Positions 49,701 through 61,100 of a stretch of DNA of 64,000 bases are shown piece by piece. Source of the stretch: Trichoplusia ni (Eukaryota; Arthropoda; Insecta; Lepidoptera; Noctuidae); the NCBI RefSeq assembly GCF_003590095.1, contig NC_039483.1, positions 10,478,001-10,542,000 of the forward strand, read 5' to 3'. The notes beneath the pieces were generated by a model, which saw only the letters and a list, made by a program, of their open reading frames with translations, had not been told where the DNA came from and did not search any database. Each line of letters opens with the position of its first letter. Position 1 is the first letter of the stretch. Both the position numbers and the translations under genes were made by a program.

Positions 49701-52700
49701 TACACCTGGTTTATTTTTAAAAATGTAATATAGAAGACGACCAATACGAATGTGCTCACCATAAATACCACGGCACAGATAAGAACGGCGGAGAGGCAAG
49801 CCTTAGGAATGAAGTAGAAGTACTGCGTCAGGAATATCAGTGCCAGCAGAGTTATAATACCTGCAACAGAGACACGTGTCAAGGATATCAGACGGAGGGT
49901 CAGAGGTCGTGGGCGGTGTCGCTCGTACCGGAGTAGAGGCCGGCGGCGGGGGTGCGCACGCCGCTGGCGTGGCTCACGGCGGAGCGCGTGAAGGCGCCGC
50001 ACGTGGGCATGGCGTGCACCAGCGAGCCCGCCATGTTGCACAGCCCCAGCGTCACCATCTCCTGCGTGGCGTCCACGCGCCCGCCCGCGCCTGAAACGCA
50101 ACGTACTCTGTGCACACTATGCTGCAGCTCATGGCGTGCCCTAACACATCCTGGACAGCTCGAATACGTACAGAAAGCTTTAGCGATGGCGATGTTTGCG
50201 AGCACCATGACGACGGGCATCATGATGACGGCGGAGCCCAGCTGCTGCACCATGTCCACGAAGGTGATGGTGCTGTTGTCCACGGCGGCGCTGAAGGGCG
50301 GCGGCGATAAGCTCGGCAGCCCCGGTTCCACACGCCCTGCACAATTTGCAAAAACGTCTACCGCTATAAGAAATCTAATCCGTACGTCAAGGGGGTTTTC
50401 CCTGCCCTCCGAAGATGCAGAGATCGAAACGGCGACACGTCGCGCACAGTGGGACTGGAGTGCTGTTCTACACTACAGACTACTCGGCTCTTCGTGCAAT
50501 CGATTGTTGTAGTGTACCTATTTGGTTAACTAAAGTTATGTCTTCACCACTGTACAACACCACTCGTAATATTTACTTGCAGACTAAGTTTTAAAATAAT
50601 AATAGTATTTATGAAAGTGAATCTGTAGCTGCAGTGAAATGTAACTGATATCATAAATAATTAATCTATGTATATAAAAAAAAATGAATGTCGGTAAGCG
50701 CATAACTCAAGAATGGATGGACCAATTCGGCAATTTGTAATATAATGTTACTAAAAAAAAATAAGGGGGAGTAATACCTTAATATTATATACTATACTTA
50801 ATTTACATACCTAGATATCTATGTATAAGAAATGTTTAACGAGATCCAACAGACAAACTATGTCGATAGTTTTGTTGGACATTGCATCAGATTTAATGTT
50901 TTTATCATGTACCTGTTTAATAAATAAATAAATAAAATAGAGACCCGGGTCAAGGTTTCATATTATCTTGGCATTCCCACGGAACCGGAAACCACCGCGC
51001 TGTCGAAACTGCAGTTAAGCGGATGGAGTCGCGGGCAACAGCTAGTATCTAAATTAAGGTTTATTTTGGTTTTCCCTCAAGAAGAAGTCTATTTGACATG
51101 TTATGTGTTTATTATTTAAAATTGTGCACTAAAATAGCGATTGAGCAATAAACTGTTGGTGTGGCGAAGGATACAGCGACTCACCGGAGAGCTTGAAGAG
51201 CGGCTGGTTAGGATGATGTGTGAGGTAGGCGAAGCTGGAGGCCGCCAGCACCACGAGCGCGTTGCGGCTGATGGACAGCAGCCACAGCGCGCGCCGCAGC
51301 TTGGGGCGCTTCTCGCTCACAGGGATGTCTTTCACTTTCTGCGTTCATTCAACAAAATTATGAAGGTCATAGTCCTAGTCAAGTGTTAGCACATGACCGG
51401 CGATGCGTACCCTGAGCAGCAGCAGCACGGAGCAGCAGACAGCGCCGAGCGCGGCGTCGGCGTAGCGGATGTCGTCCCACTTGGCGATGATGTAGCGGAA
51501 GTTGTCCACCACGGTCTCGGCCGTGAAGCTCAGCCCCAGCAGGCCCTTGAGCTGCGCAGCCACGATGATCACCGCCGTCGCCGACGTGAACCCGCTCGTC
51601 ACCGACGGCGAGATGAGCTCCACCAGGAAACCTGCACGTGCACACACATCGTTACCCACAATCGTTCTCGCTGATGTATAATGTAAGTACTTAAATAACA
51701 GGTTTGGTTAGGTAGCTGTATCTTTACAAAGACAACTCTTTTAATAAAGCGTCAAACTTTTTGCCTATCAAATAAATTATTTCAGAGCAATTAAAAAAAT
51801 TATAAAATGAATAGTTAGTTGATCTCTCAAAAGTGAAATACCTAGACGCAGCAGGCCCATGGCGAGCACGACGCAGCCGGAGAGGAAGGTGAGCAGCACG
51901 ACGAACTCGACGGGCAGGCCGCGGCACACCTGCAGCGTGAACAGCGCCATCAGGCTGGTGGGCCCAATCGACACCTCCTTCACCGTGCCCAGCAACACGT
52001 ACATCATGGTGCCTGCGAGACAACGAGGCGAACATCAAGTACGTTGTCTGGGGCCATAACCCCACGTCTTCAAGTAAACACTGATATTTCTTAAGAAATT
52101 CAATGAGATTTAGTAATGCTAAGCTAAGGGAAGCTTTGTTCACAATTAATTATATATTTGCAGCTGTTGCCCGCGACTTCGTGTGCGTGTCTATGATGTA
52201 ACATGATATAAAGAAGTTTTTAAAAGAGATCGACTGTCCTCGCTGCCCCGCAACAATATTCATTATTTTGCTGCGGATCTCCTAAGATTTCCTATGTATG
52301 TTGATGTAGAGGATAAATTTTTGAATTTAAATACCCGTAACATCTAACGTTTTTGTTTGATCAAAATAAATAAATATTTATTAATCTAACTAAACTCAAT
52401 AAAAATCGTCACAGTAAGTCAATCTTAAAGATACGTTTTCTGAATATCATTAATTTCCATCGCTTTATTTAGACCATTTAATAATTTCGTTTCGAATTTT
52501 TTGGAAAATTACATTTTTTTTAAGATTTAGATTTTAAAGATCTTCAAGAACACCTTACTGGGTCTCCTTACACTTCAAAGACAAGTAATACTCATCACTG
52601 GAGCTAATGTCTATGCATTGATTTTTCTGGTATGATTATATAATATCTGAACTTGCAGAAGAAGTTTTAAATAGATTTTGTGAGTAATCGCGCAGATTAC

Positions 52701-54116
52701 TAGTAATAGATTCTAAAACTTGCTTTTTTTTCAACTTCACTTCCACTAGGTACTAATAATGGGGGTTTCATGTAAATTATAATTACAATTATAACAGTAT
52801 AGTCTATGATTTTATTAATTTGAAACACCCCACCCACCAGAGTGGTAACTGGTAGGCCCTGTTTAAAGGTCTATCTAAAACTAAAAGTAACTCTTGAAAA
52901 GAAATGAAATTGCGTGTTCACCAAATGAAAGAGAAACTAAACTAAAAAATCAGATTGCTTAGGTGACAAATGAATTTGCAGCAGCTACAGAAATACATTA
53001 TGTCTGAAAAACCAACTATTCAGCTATAAGGTGCGTGAGATACAGCCTAGGCATCAGTTCTGTTACTTACAATGGCCGAGGAATAAATGAAAATTGCATT
53101 AAATTGCCACTACTTTAATTTATTATTCTTAGCATTTTTTCAACACAATTATTGGATTTAAAGTTTAAACATTTACAATTTAAACAATTATTATTAATAC
53201 TCCGTACTGAATCGATTCGATTTATAAAATTACCAAATATCGTACCTACTAGTAAAATGCTTAAGCCTTAAGAGAATAGGAATAGTTTCAATTTTAATCC
53301 AATTACCATCCATACATCGGCCATTGTAAATAGCAGAATCTTCAATCGGGTCCCCCGTCACGGGCGGACAGCCGGACAGACAGACAGCTACAAAATTTAA
53401 TAATCTATTATTCGATATTCTAACGTCTGCAACTCGATATAAAACGTCGTAATGTTATTAAAATATTTTTTATTATTTTTACAGGTCTCGTATTTAAAAG
53501 TAATAGGTTGCGTATTAACTACGCATACCAATTTGTTATGGCTTTCCGCTTTTGTCGAACAGGTCAACTTGGAACGCACTAAGTAAAACAATAATTAGGC
53601 AATAACTAGGTTCCTTTAAGATTTATATTGAGTAACTTCCAGTGTCTGATGACTAATTCACGCGCAATACTTCAAAACCTCATGCAAACAATGTAGGTGA
53701 CCAAAAAGGTAAGATTATTAATTGTTTCAATATTTCTCGTTCCGCTAGTCACGAGGACAATACTGGAGATATATAAGAATGTTACGCGAGGTATATTTTA
53801 ACTAAGCAATGTATTTATTGTACTTTACTGTAGTACTAAAGAAATTAATAAATGATTAAATATAGACGAATGGATACCTACCAATAAAGGAGGAATACAG
53901 TCCATACTGCACGGGCAGGTTGGCGAGCGAGGCGTAGGCGATGCTCTGCGGCACGAGCGTGAGGCCCAGCGTGACGCCGGCCACCAGGTCCGCCACGGCC
54001 GACACGCGGTCGTAGCGCGGCAGCCAGCGCAGCACGGGCAGCCGCCGCCGCAGCGCGCGCCGCCAGCGCCCCGCGCGCTTGCCGCCGCGCCCGACCAGGC
54101 CCTCCTCGTACTCCAT
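46708..54116 (-). CDS. SLC26A11: SLC26A11-type sodium-independent sulfate/anion transporter, complete, nine exons
   Basis: Exons in transcript order: 53882-54116, 51842-52012, 51411-51631, 51185-51338, 50172-50336, 49929-50090, 49760-49860, 49220-49405 and 46708-47079. All have GT/AG borders and joining phases, giving 588 residues, about the family's usual length. The product is a multi-pass membrane anion exchanger or channel for sulfate and related anions. The N-terminus has a basic cytoplasmic segment. The signature PQSIAYASLANLPVQYGLYS (56-75) marks the first helices and the substrate site region. Exons 2-8 encode the rest of the transmembrane core, for example LTLGLCNMAGS-like and FYFIPKACLSAVLI helices. 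Exon 9 is the cytoplasmic STAS domain, very GC-rich and Ala/Arg-rich. The start at 54116 is the first Met before the conserved core. Intron 8 holds a hAT element, and introns 1 and 4 hold retroelement fragments. Confidence 0.93.
47746..47782. repeat. Perfect hairpin inside the hAT element
   Basis: Two perfect 16-base arms, CAAAATGTATATTAGT and its reverse complement, separated by five bases. Possibly a remnant of a small nested insertion. Confidence 0.8.
48485..48760 (+). pseudogene. hAT transposase C-terminal fragment (ZBED5/FAM200-like)
   Basis: The frame contains KKYPGLREIARKFLIAFPST, YLVERSFSAVTDL and then a stop. The (L/I)A..FL..P.T....ERSFS..... pattern is the conserved hAT dimerisation domain seen in ZBED5-like transposases. 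The segment after the stop is rich in Lys/Arg and His codons in other frames, and the expected downstream motif is no longer in frame. No BED zinc finger or catalytic part remains. Confidence 0.8.
50665..51050 (-). mobile_element. Retroelement fragment in SLC26A11 intron 4
   Basis: On the minus strand it begins GATACTAGCTGTTGCCCGCG, and it ends near 50665-50710 with an A-rich stretch and words such as GAATTGGTCCATCCATTC. This is the head/tail layout of the CCCGCGACTTCG family. No coding capacity. Confidence 0.6.
52160..52340 (+). mobile_element. Truncated retroelement head in SLC26A11 intron 1
   Basis: GCAGCTGTTGCCCGCGACTT marks the start. The downstream boundary is unclear because the unit fades into AT-rich intron sequence. 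Confidence 0.5.
53317..53342. repeat. Short dispersed motif, first of two
   Basis: CATCGGCCATTGTAAATAGC followed by AGAATC occurs here in SLC26A11 intron 1 and again at 55558-55583 upstream of the gene. Probably the conserved part of an unidentified dispersed repeat. Confidence 0.6.
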
Positions 54117-57100
54117 GCTGCTCCGCCGCTAGTACACTGAGCTTCGATTGGCGGGATCGGCTTGTTTGATCAGTTCAAGTATTTTAAATATTATATTATT
54201 GGCGGAGGTTACTGTCGTGAGCCGAACCCAAGCCTGTCGGTGCCGACCGTACGAGCCTTACTGTGCTTTTGACTGGGCGACTTGTCGCGCCGTCCGTTTA
54301 ATTAATTATCTTGGTATCAGCCGAACGTTTCCAATTTGCTAGGTAAACACAAATAAGACAGATAAAGCCACCACAGAAGTGCGCGTGCGCCTGCTCGCCA
54401 CAATCGGCGCTCACCGCTCAACAGGAAGCATTCATATCACCATCACTGATAGTCACTTAAAACACATCACAAAGCATCATATCCATAGTCATCACTTGGT
54501 ATTGAAGCACGGACTTGAAACCGGTAATTAATTCAGCGAATGATGCTGACAATACATATTATTATCAAGAATATTTATTTAGGGGTATAAATAAAAATAG
54601 GTAATACAGCCGTAAGTAACGACGTCCGTGTGTGAGTGGGTGTATACGGGTGCGGCGGCGGCGCGCTCGGCCGCTGCAGGGACACTGGTCGAGTACTCGC
54701 AGCTCAGCGCCGACATCAGCGTGCTGCAGCCGCGCACTGGACGCCAGCCGCTACGGTCAACACACCTATCACCGACGTAGATCAAACGACAACATCTCGT
54801 AGCACCGTAGCTACCTATACAAGTAGGTATATCAATTTTAATGATTGCATTAAATAGATAATGCTGAACTAAATACTTTATATAAGACACTTGATTAAAC
54901 CTAAAAAGATATTTACGTCGTATTTTGTGAGGCCTCCCGAGAGGTAAAACTATACCTAAAATCTTGAATAAATGAAGACGTATCAAATATCACTGAGAAC
55001 AAGTAACATATTAAAACGAGTTTACCATGTTAAAAATGTGACGATCTGACCAATCCAAGTTACAAATAATGAAATTTGAATATTACCAGGCAATTTATAA
55101 TTTTTCCAAAAGCCGGTGCACAATCAATAAATTCCTCAGTATTCAGTAAACGCTTCGCGACTGGAAAAGTACCTGCGGTAATGTAAACAGCAACTTAGTT
55201 TCTCATAATATCCAACAGTAACCAGAATGTGTGCATTCCTAGGACGTGCTATTATAGTTGAATGTCATAGCGGAGCCGTGCCGCCGCGCGCCGGCAGCCA
55301 GCCCGCACATCATATTGTATTCGTAATACAGATTGTTAGTAAACACTCAGTATCACTTTCAAAATCTGTTGAACCTCGTAGAAACATACGTAATAAGGAA
55401 CTTGAATGAGGAGAAACTTCTGTATAAACAACTTCTATTAAAGTGAAACCTAGCAGTAATGTAGTTTTTGGCAAGATTAGCGGAAGTCATTTTATAGCAT
55501 GTACATTTAATGATACCAGTAGTACCTACCCCTAGTCCATCAAAATTGCTTTACATTCATCGGCCATTGTAAATAGCAGAATCGGGCCCGGGGGCCCAAT
55601 TCTACTAGACATAACAATAATCATGATACAATTCATACATTTACCAGGCAGTGCATATTTCATGGATGTTCTCGTAACCTCTTGTGTCTGTTTGTTGTCA
55701 CTGGTGTAATGGTTTATACTTTTCGTACTGACTTGGTGTTATCCTCACGTGCGACCACGGCGCAAACTGAACTTGAAACTAGGCTCGATCCTTGCTCTGT
55801 CCTTGGAGCCGTATGTGTGGTTATTGCTGACCAAGTCCACTTAGTTGATTCATACTTAAGTAAATTAAGAGGACTCCTATTGAGATAATGCCTCATCTCG
55901 TAGGCAACGAGAGTGGAAATGGAATGGAAAAAAAATAGAAGTTAACATAGTGAAATGTATTGACAAAGGTATTTGGAGTTATAACAATGGTTGTAAAGTC
56001 ATTATTGTTTTCGGAAACTACGAAGTTACCCAGTTTGATTAGGTGTTATAGTCGAGTTCACGGCAAAATATGAGCTGTTTATTTGTCGAAGAAATGAATA
56101 TAATTAGTGTGGCATGATACGCAGAGATAGAGAGATAGTGCATGTTGCGTGGAGATGTGTGTCAACGATTACTGGAGCGTCGGCGCACATCACTTTGATT
56201 TTAGCGACATTGACACGTTTTCGAACACTCTGACTGATACGCAAATATGATTACACTTGGATCCATTGTTTAACTACGATTCTCATACCTATAGAACATT
56301 TATAGACAACACTTATCGCAGAGCAATCTCGTGGTATCTACTGTGACATTGCTACCAGTATCGCGGATTTCCCACCCGCTCCTTGTGGCCTTCCTCTTTT
56401 AAGTTAACAAAACAATTAGCATGTTATGTATACACTAGTGACTAGTGTATATCACATGACATAGGCCTACTAGGTAGCTACTTAGGCCGAACACTTTTTA
56501 TAGTGATTTAGGTAGGAACCGTAGTGTCGATGTCCAGTACCAAACGTTATCGGGGAGGCAACTGTTTGGGAAATGTCGTAAAACTTATATTACACACCAT
56601 AACCTGCCCATAACTGTGCAACAACTATAAAACACTGTAAGAATGTAATCCACACAGCGGGTCTTAGGTATATGTCAAAGACCGTTCAAGTTACGAACAG
56701 AACGTTAGGACCGTCTCTGTACAGTACTGTCCTCATGCCCCGGGCTTGAACACCTCGAATCACATCGCCAACTCGATAACATAATAATACTATCTTCACA
56801 AAAAGTGTGACAGATCGTAATCGTTACTTCTACTATTATACCACTATAGATATCTGATTAGTTTGATCGAAGTAGGTATGAAGGTATGTTTGTGCATATT
56901 TAAACAAGTAAATACTTGACTGTTTAATTATGGTTTCAATAATAATAAGCTGCTTGTCATTCTTGGATGTGAGTAAAACCGGACTCAATATTATGTATGT
57001 AGCTCTCCTCACGTTGTCCGAGGAGTAGACAAGCGATTAGTCGGAGCTAGAGGCGCTACCTGATTTCGACAAATTTAATATGGTATCCGAGTTTCCGACC

Positions 57101-57826
57101 AAGTTCATTGCGAGTCAGACTTGCGACTTCCTACGCTAAATAAGCTTAAGAAAACAAAGTTTCATTAAACAAATTTAGGCCGCACCAACCGCTACTTAGC
57201 TTTCGGCATTATTTTGTTCCAACAGTACAATGCATCATTTGCGAATGAAGTTTCAACTCTCCGGAAATAGAGAGAGCCTCACTGATAGGGGTCCGTTTTA
57301 ACACTTTATAAAAAAAAAGGATCATGTTTTTAGCTGCCTAATAAAATAATTTGCGATCTTAAGCTTTTGTAAATATTGGTGGAAATGGTATATTAGATAA
57401 TTAGATATCTGCGGGCAAAATTTGTCACTATGAGTATATGGCGTCAAGTACTCTCCGCTCCTGCTGAGGGGAGAGACACGTCACGAAATGTTTATAAACA
57501 TTAAAACCAAGTCCTAGCTAATATAATAATCTATTCTTTTCCACTTACATATTTTTTTAAAATTGTAAATAACAGTTAGCCTTTGATTAGGTATGAAATG
57601 AAGATCATAGTCAGGTCTCTATCTTTCAACTTGGCAATGTTTTATAAATAAATCCAAGAGTTTTGCAGGCATGGATAGTTCTTGTCACGTGCGGAGGCGC
57701 GTGACTCAAATTACTTGTCTTAAGTTTTACTGAATAGTCAAAACATGTTAGTTCGTTTGTGCATTTCGGCAGCAGTGATATCGACTGGGGCTCACGTAAA
57801 TAATGCACTATTTAATATACCACAGA
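54117..57826. other. SLC26A11 upstream region and intergenic stretch
   Basis: Should contain the SLC26A11 promoter and 5' UTR. A GC-rich block at 54645-54775 is a candidate promoter or first non-coding exon. It also contains a second copy of the CATCGGCCATTGTAAATAGC motif at 55558, followed by a GGGCCCGGGGGCCC hairpin at 55584-55597. No protein gene recognised. Confidence 0.5.
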
Positions 57827-57832
57827 TTTATT
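57827..57832 (-). terminator. Candidate poly(A) signal of the PLAA-like gene
   Basis: AATAAA on the minus strand, about 335 bases beyond the stop codon at 58166. It is the nearest canonical signal I found. Confidence 0.35.
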
Positions 57833-58165
57833 ACAATTTCCGCAACTATAAAACATGAGTATACAACGCTTTGTGTGTATACAGTGTAAATGCATCGTAG
57901 TCACCGTGTGTTAGTGCAACATACAAAATAATGATATATTTATAAGTATGCGTATGTATATAATTAACATTAGAGGCTTGCTATAAGCTCAGGTACTTAC
58001 TCTAAATTTTCGTCTTACGATACATTAGTACTAACAAGTTAAACATATTTACAATCGACCTGGCGGCGCCCTCTCGCGGGAAGACGGCTCTCACTAATAC
58101 TCGATATCAAATATAAACAAAACAAAACAACTGGTAACTGTCAGGGCGGCGGCTCACGGCCCGGA

Positions 58166-61100
58166 CTACTTTATCTTCTTCATTATCAGGTCTATCTGCT
58201 CGTCCACGCGAGGACTTGTCCCTCTGCAACAAACATTACACGTCAACTGGCATTCGCTGCAAGCGGTGTCACAATTAAACTAGCGTTCTAGGTACATGTG
58301 GTTCAGGTGTATCACTTAAATTGTACTTTTAAATGCAATCGAAGCCTGCCATCTAACCAAAGTTAATCATTGTCCGACAGGATCGGGTAAAATGATGAAC
58401 GAAAAGAGTAAGGAGAGAGGAGACCTGAAGGCGGCGGGGTCGGGCCCGATCATGGCGATGAGCTGCGGCACGTCCTGCGAGTGGTCGGCGAAGCGCGCCA
58501 GCGCCCGCACGCAGCGCCACAGCTGCTCCTCGGCCGGCGCCCACGCCAGCAGCTGCAGCAGCGCCATGGCCAGCTCCACGCACACCTCGTCGAACACCTG
58601 CGCAGTGCGCCCGCGCAAACACACACACGTTTCTAATTGCCATTTCTAATGGAAATTATAACGTAATAAAGCCATAGAACCTTTCTGTGGAAACAAATAA
58701 ATACTTGTGATATTTACATGCTGTAAAGCGTAGGTAGATAATGACTAAAGTTTGTCACTGGTTTATATAACAAAAAGGAGTCGGTGGCGAGCGCGTTTAT
58801 ACATCTCTAGCATAAGTTTTACTAAATCTTTGATTCTAGAATCGATAATTAATAAATTATCCATAAGTACGTAACACATATCTTGTCACCTACATTAAAT
58901 CTTACGACAACTGAGCTGTATTATAATTGGTGCTTCGTGTAGCAATTATAATACAGATCAGTGTACAGTACAGCTTCGTGTGCAGCACAACAACAGGAAC
59001 ATCGTCTATTATAAACAAGACTAGTACCGAGTGTCGCGCATCCGTGACCAGATTCCATGGCTGCTTGGCGGTTTCCTACGGGTTAGTATATTCTTGTATT
59101 GAGTTAAGGAAGTACATCCGGCCTTGTTTGTTTCCTTCTTGTTATTCTAGTATGAAGCCGGTACTGACTTAGGTGTGTTAGCATGATCTCGAGATAAACT
59201 AAAAACCAGGCCTACATTATCTAGTATATCAAACATAGTTCTCGCAATAACAGCGTCAACATACATTAACAATAACAACAATATTTAGATGTAACACGCT
59301 GACGGCACGTCACTTGGCGGGGATGCAGGTGTCAACTTGGAAAACCCTTTGTGACATGACTGATGACACGCCGCTGGTGTTGCTACAGTCACATGCTCAA
59401 GTGATTTGACAAGCGGGAGCAAAGCATAGCGCCAGTAGAGAGTAGAGAACAAAACATTAAACAAGACTTTGGAATCCTAATAGTACCTAAATGTTACAAT
59501 AAACAACATATCAATATTTAGGTAGGCAGCGCGCGGCGACAGTGACGGTGTTTACCAAGCTGAGCCAGTATTAGGCGAGACCGGGAGATGCTGTCTTCCT
59601 GCGCGATGGTCAATATTGTGATATCTTAGCAGATGCCGTAATCGCGATATCTCGGCACACACCGTGACAAACGTAATGCCACATCCGACAGAACGATCCC
59701 CGTGCAAATATACGGCGCACAACACAAATTACATTCAAATATCCAGGAAAGGAACGCGATAAGTTGAAATAACATTGTCCGCGATAATATACGGAGAGAA
59801 GCACTGCGTATTAATGTTATGACGCAACGAGAGCCGACGGGGAGACAAATACAAAACAAAATTATCAGTGTTGTTCTAAACGATGATCGAGTTGATTCGG
59901 TTCCTTCAAAAACAAAGTGACTACGACAACACTTGCTTATGTCTATTCTCTAACATTTTTATTTCAGCATGTACAGGTATTACGGGCTATTGGAACGGAC
60001 TGCCCGTATCAGTCTGCCCGTGACCATGATGCTTGCAAAGGTTTCGAAACGTCGGGGACAATAATCTAAAATAAACCGCGATAAAATCCGTAAAAGTAGT
60101 TTGATTTCAATGTCTAACATTCGCGTAAACCTAAGAAACCTCTAATATAATATAGTTATAATTCTGGTAAAAAAATATAATATAGTTATAATTCTGGTAA
60201 AAAAATATAATATACCTAAAAAGGAGTGATCTATTCAAAAGAAAATCATGTATTTTAGATACGTTATGATACTTATATGTTTCATATCCAGGATGTCAAT
60301 ATTAGAATTTCACAGAATCAAGAAAACCTGATGACTTGAAAAAAAATAATCGAATGAGTAGCGTAGCGTCATGGACATAATATTTTTAGTAGAGTACTCA
60401 GTCCTTGTATACTAAGTCCATGCGTAGCGTTCTTCGCGCCAGTTCACTGAAAACTTGACATCCGTCAAAATGCAAGGACTAAATTAATATTGTGATATTC
60501 ACCTTAAAATAATCTAAGCGCCTTTAGATTTCGACTGTGAATGAACATTAGGAATTCAATGTACTTTTAAATTTTCGAGAATCAAATTTTAATATCATAA
60601 AACACAACGGCAAAACCAGTTTCCAGTCATAAATAATTAAAATATCAGCTTGTGAATACATAGATAATAATAGATATGTATTATTAAAGTTATGATGGTC
60701 TATGTATCTGTTTTTCAAACACTGATTATGAGCTGCATCCGTTTAGACTGAAAGACGACCGCAACATAGTTGGAAAAAGGCTAGGCTGACGGCACAATTT
60801 TGAAGTACAATCAAGCATTTGTGCAAATTCATTACGATTTCGTAAGCATTCGATCACTTCAAAACGGATGCTAGAACGGTACTGCTTTTATATGTTATTC
60901 AAACTACTACAACTATGTGATTTTGATCATATTAAAATAAAAATGTTCCTTTTCACATACGCTTACTTAAATCGCATTTTAATGTTTTTTTTTATCTATG
61001 ACAACTGTACAATAACACAGTAAAGCACAGTTGATCGCCAGCTCTTCGTTGCGTCTGTGTGTTGCGGGATTAATACATAATAATACAGTGTAAAACAAAA

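Noticed and set aside
49952..50512. 186-residue plus-strand frame
   Set aside because: Antisense of SLC26A11 exons 5 and 6 running through an intron, with no recognisable domain.
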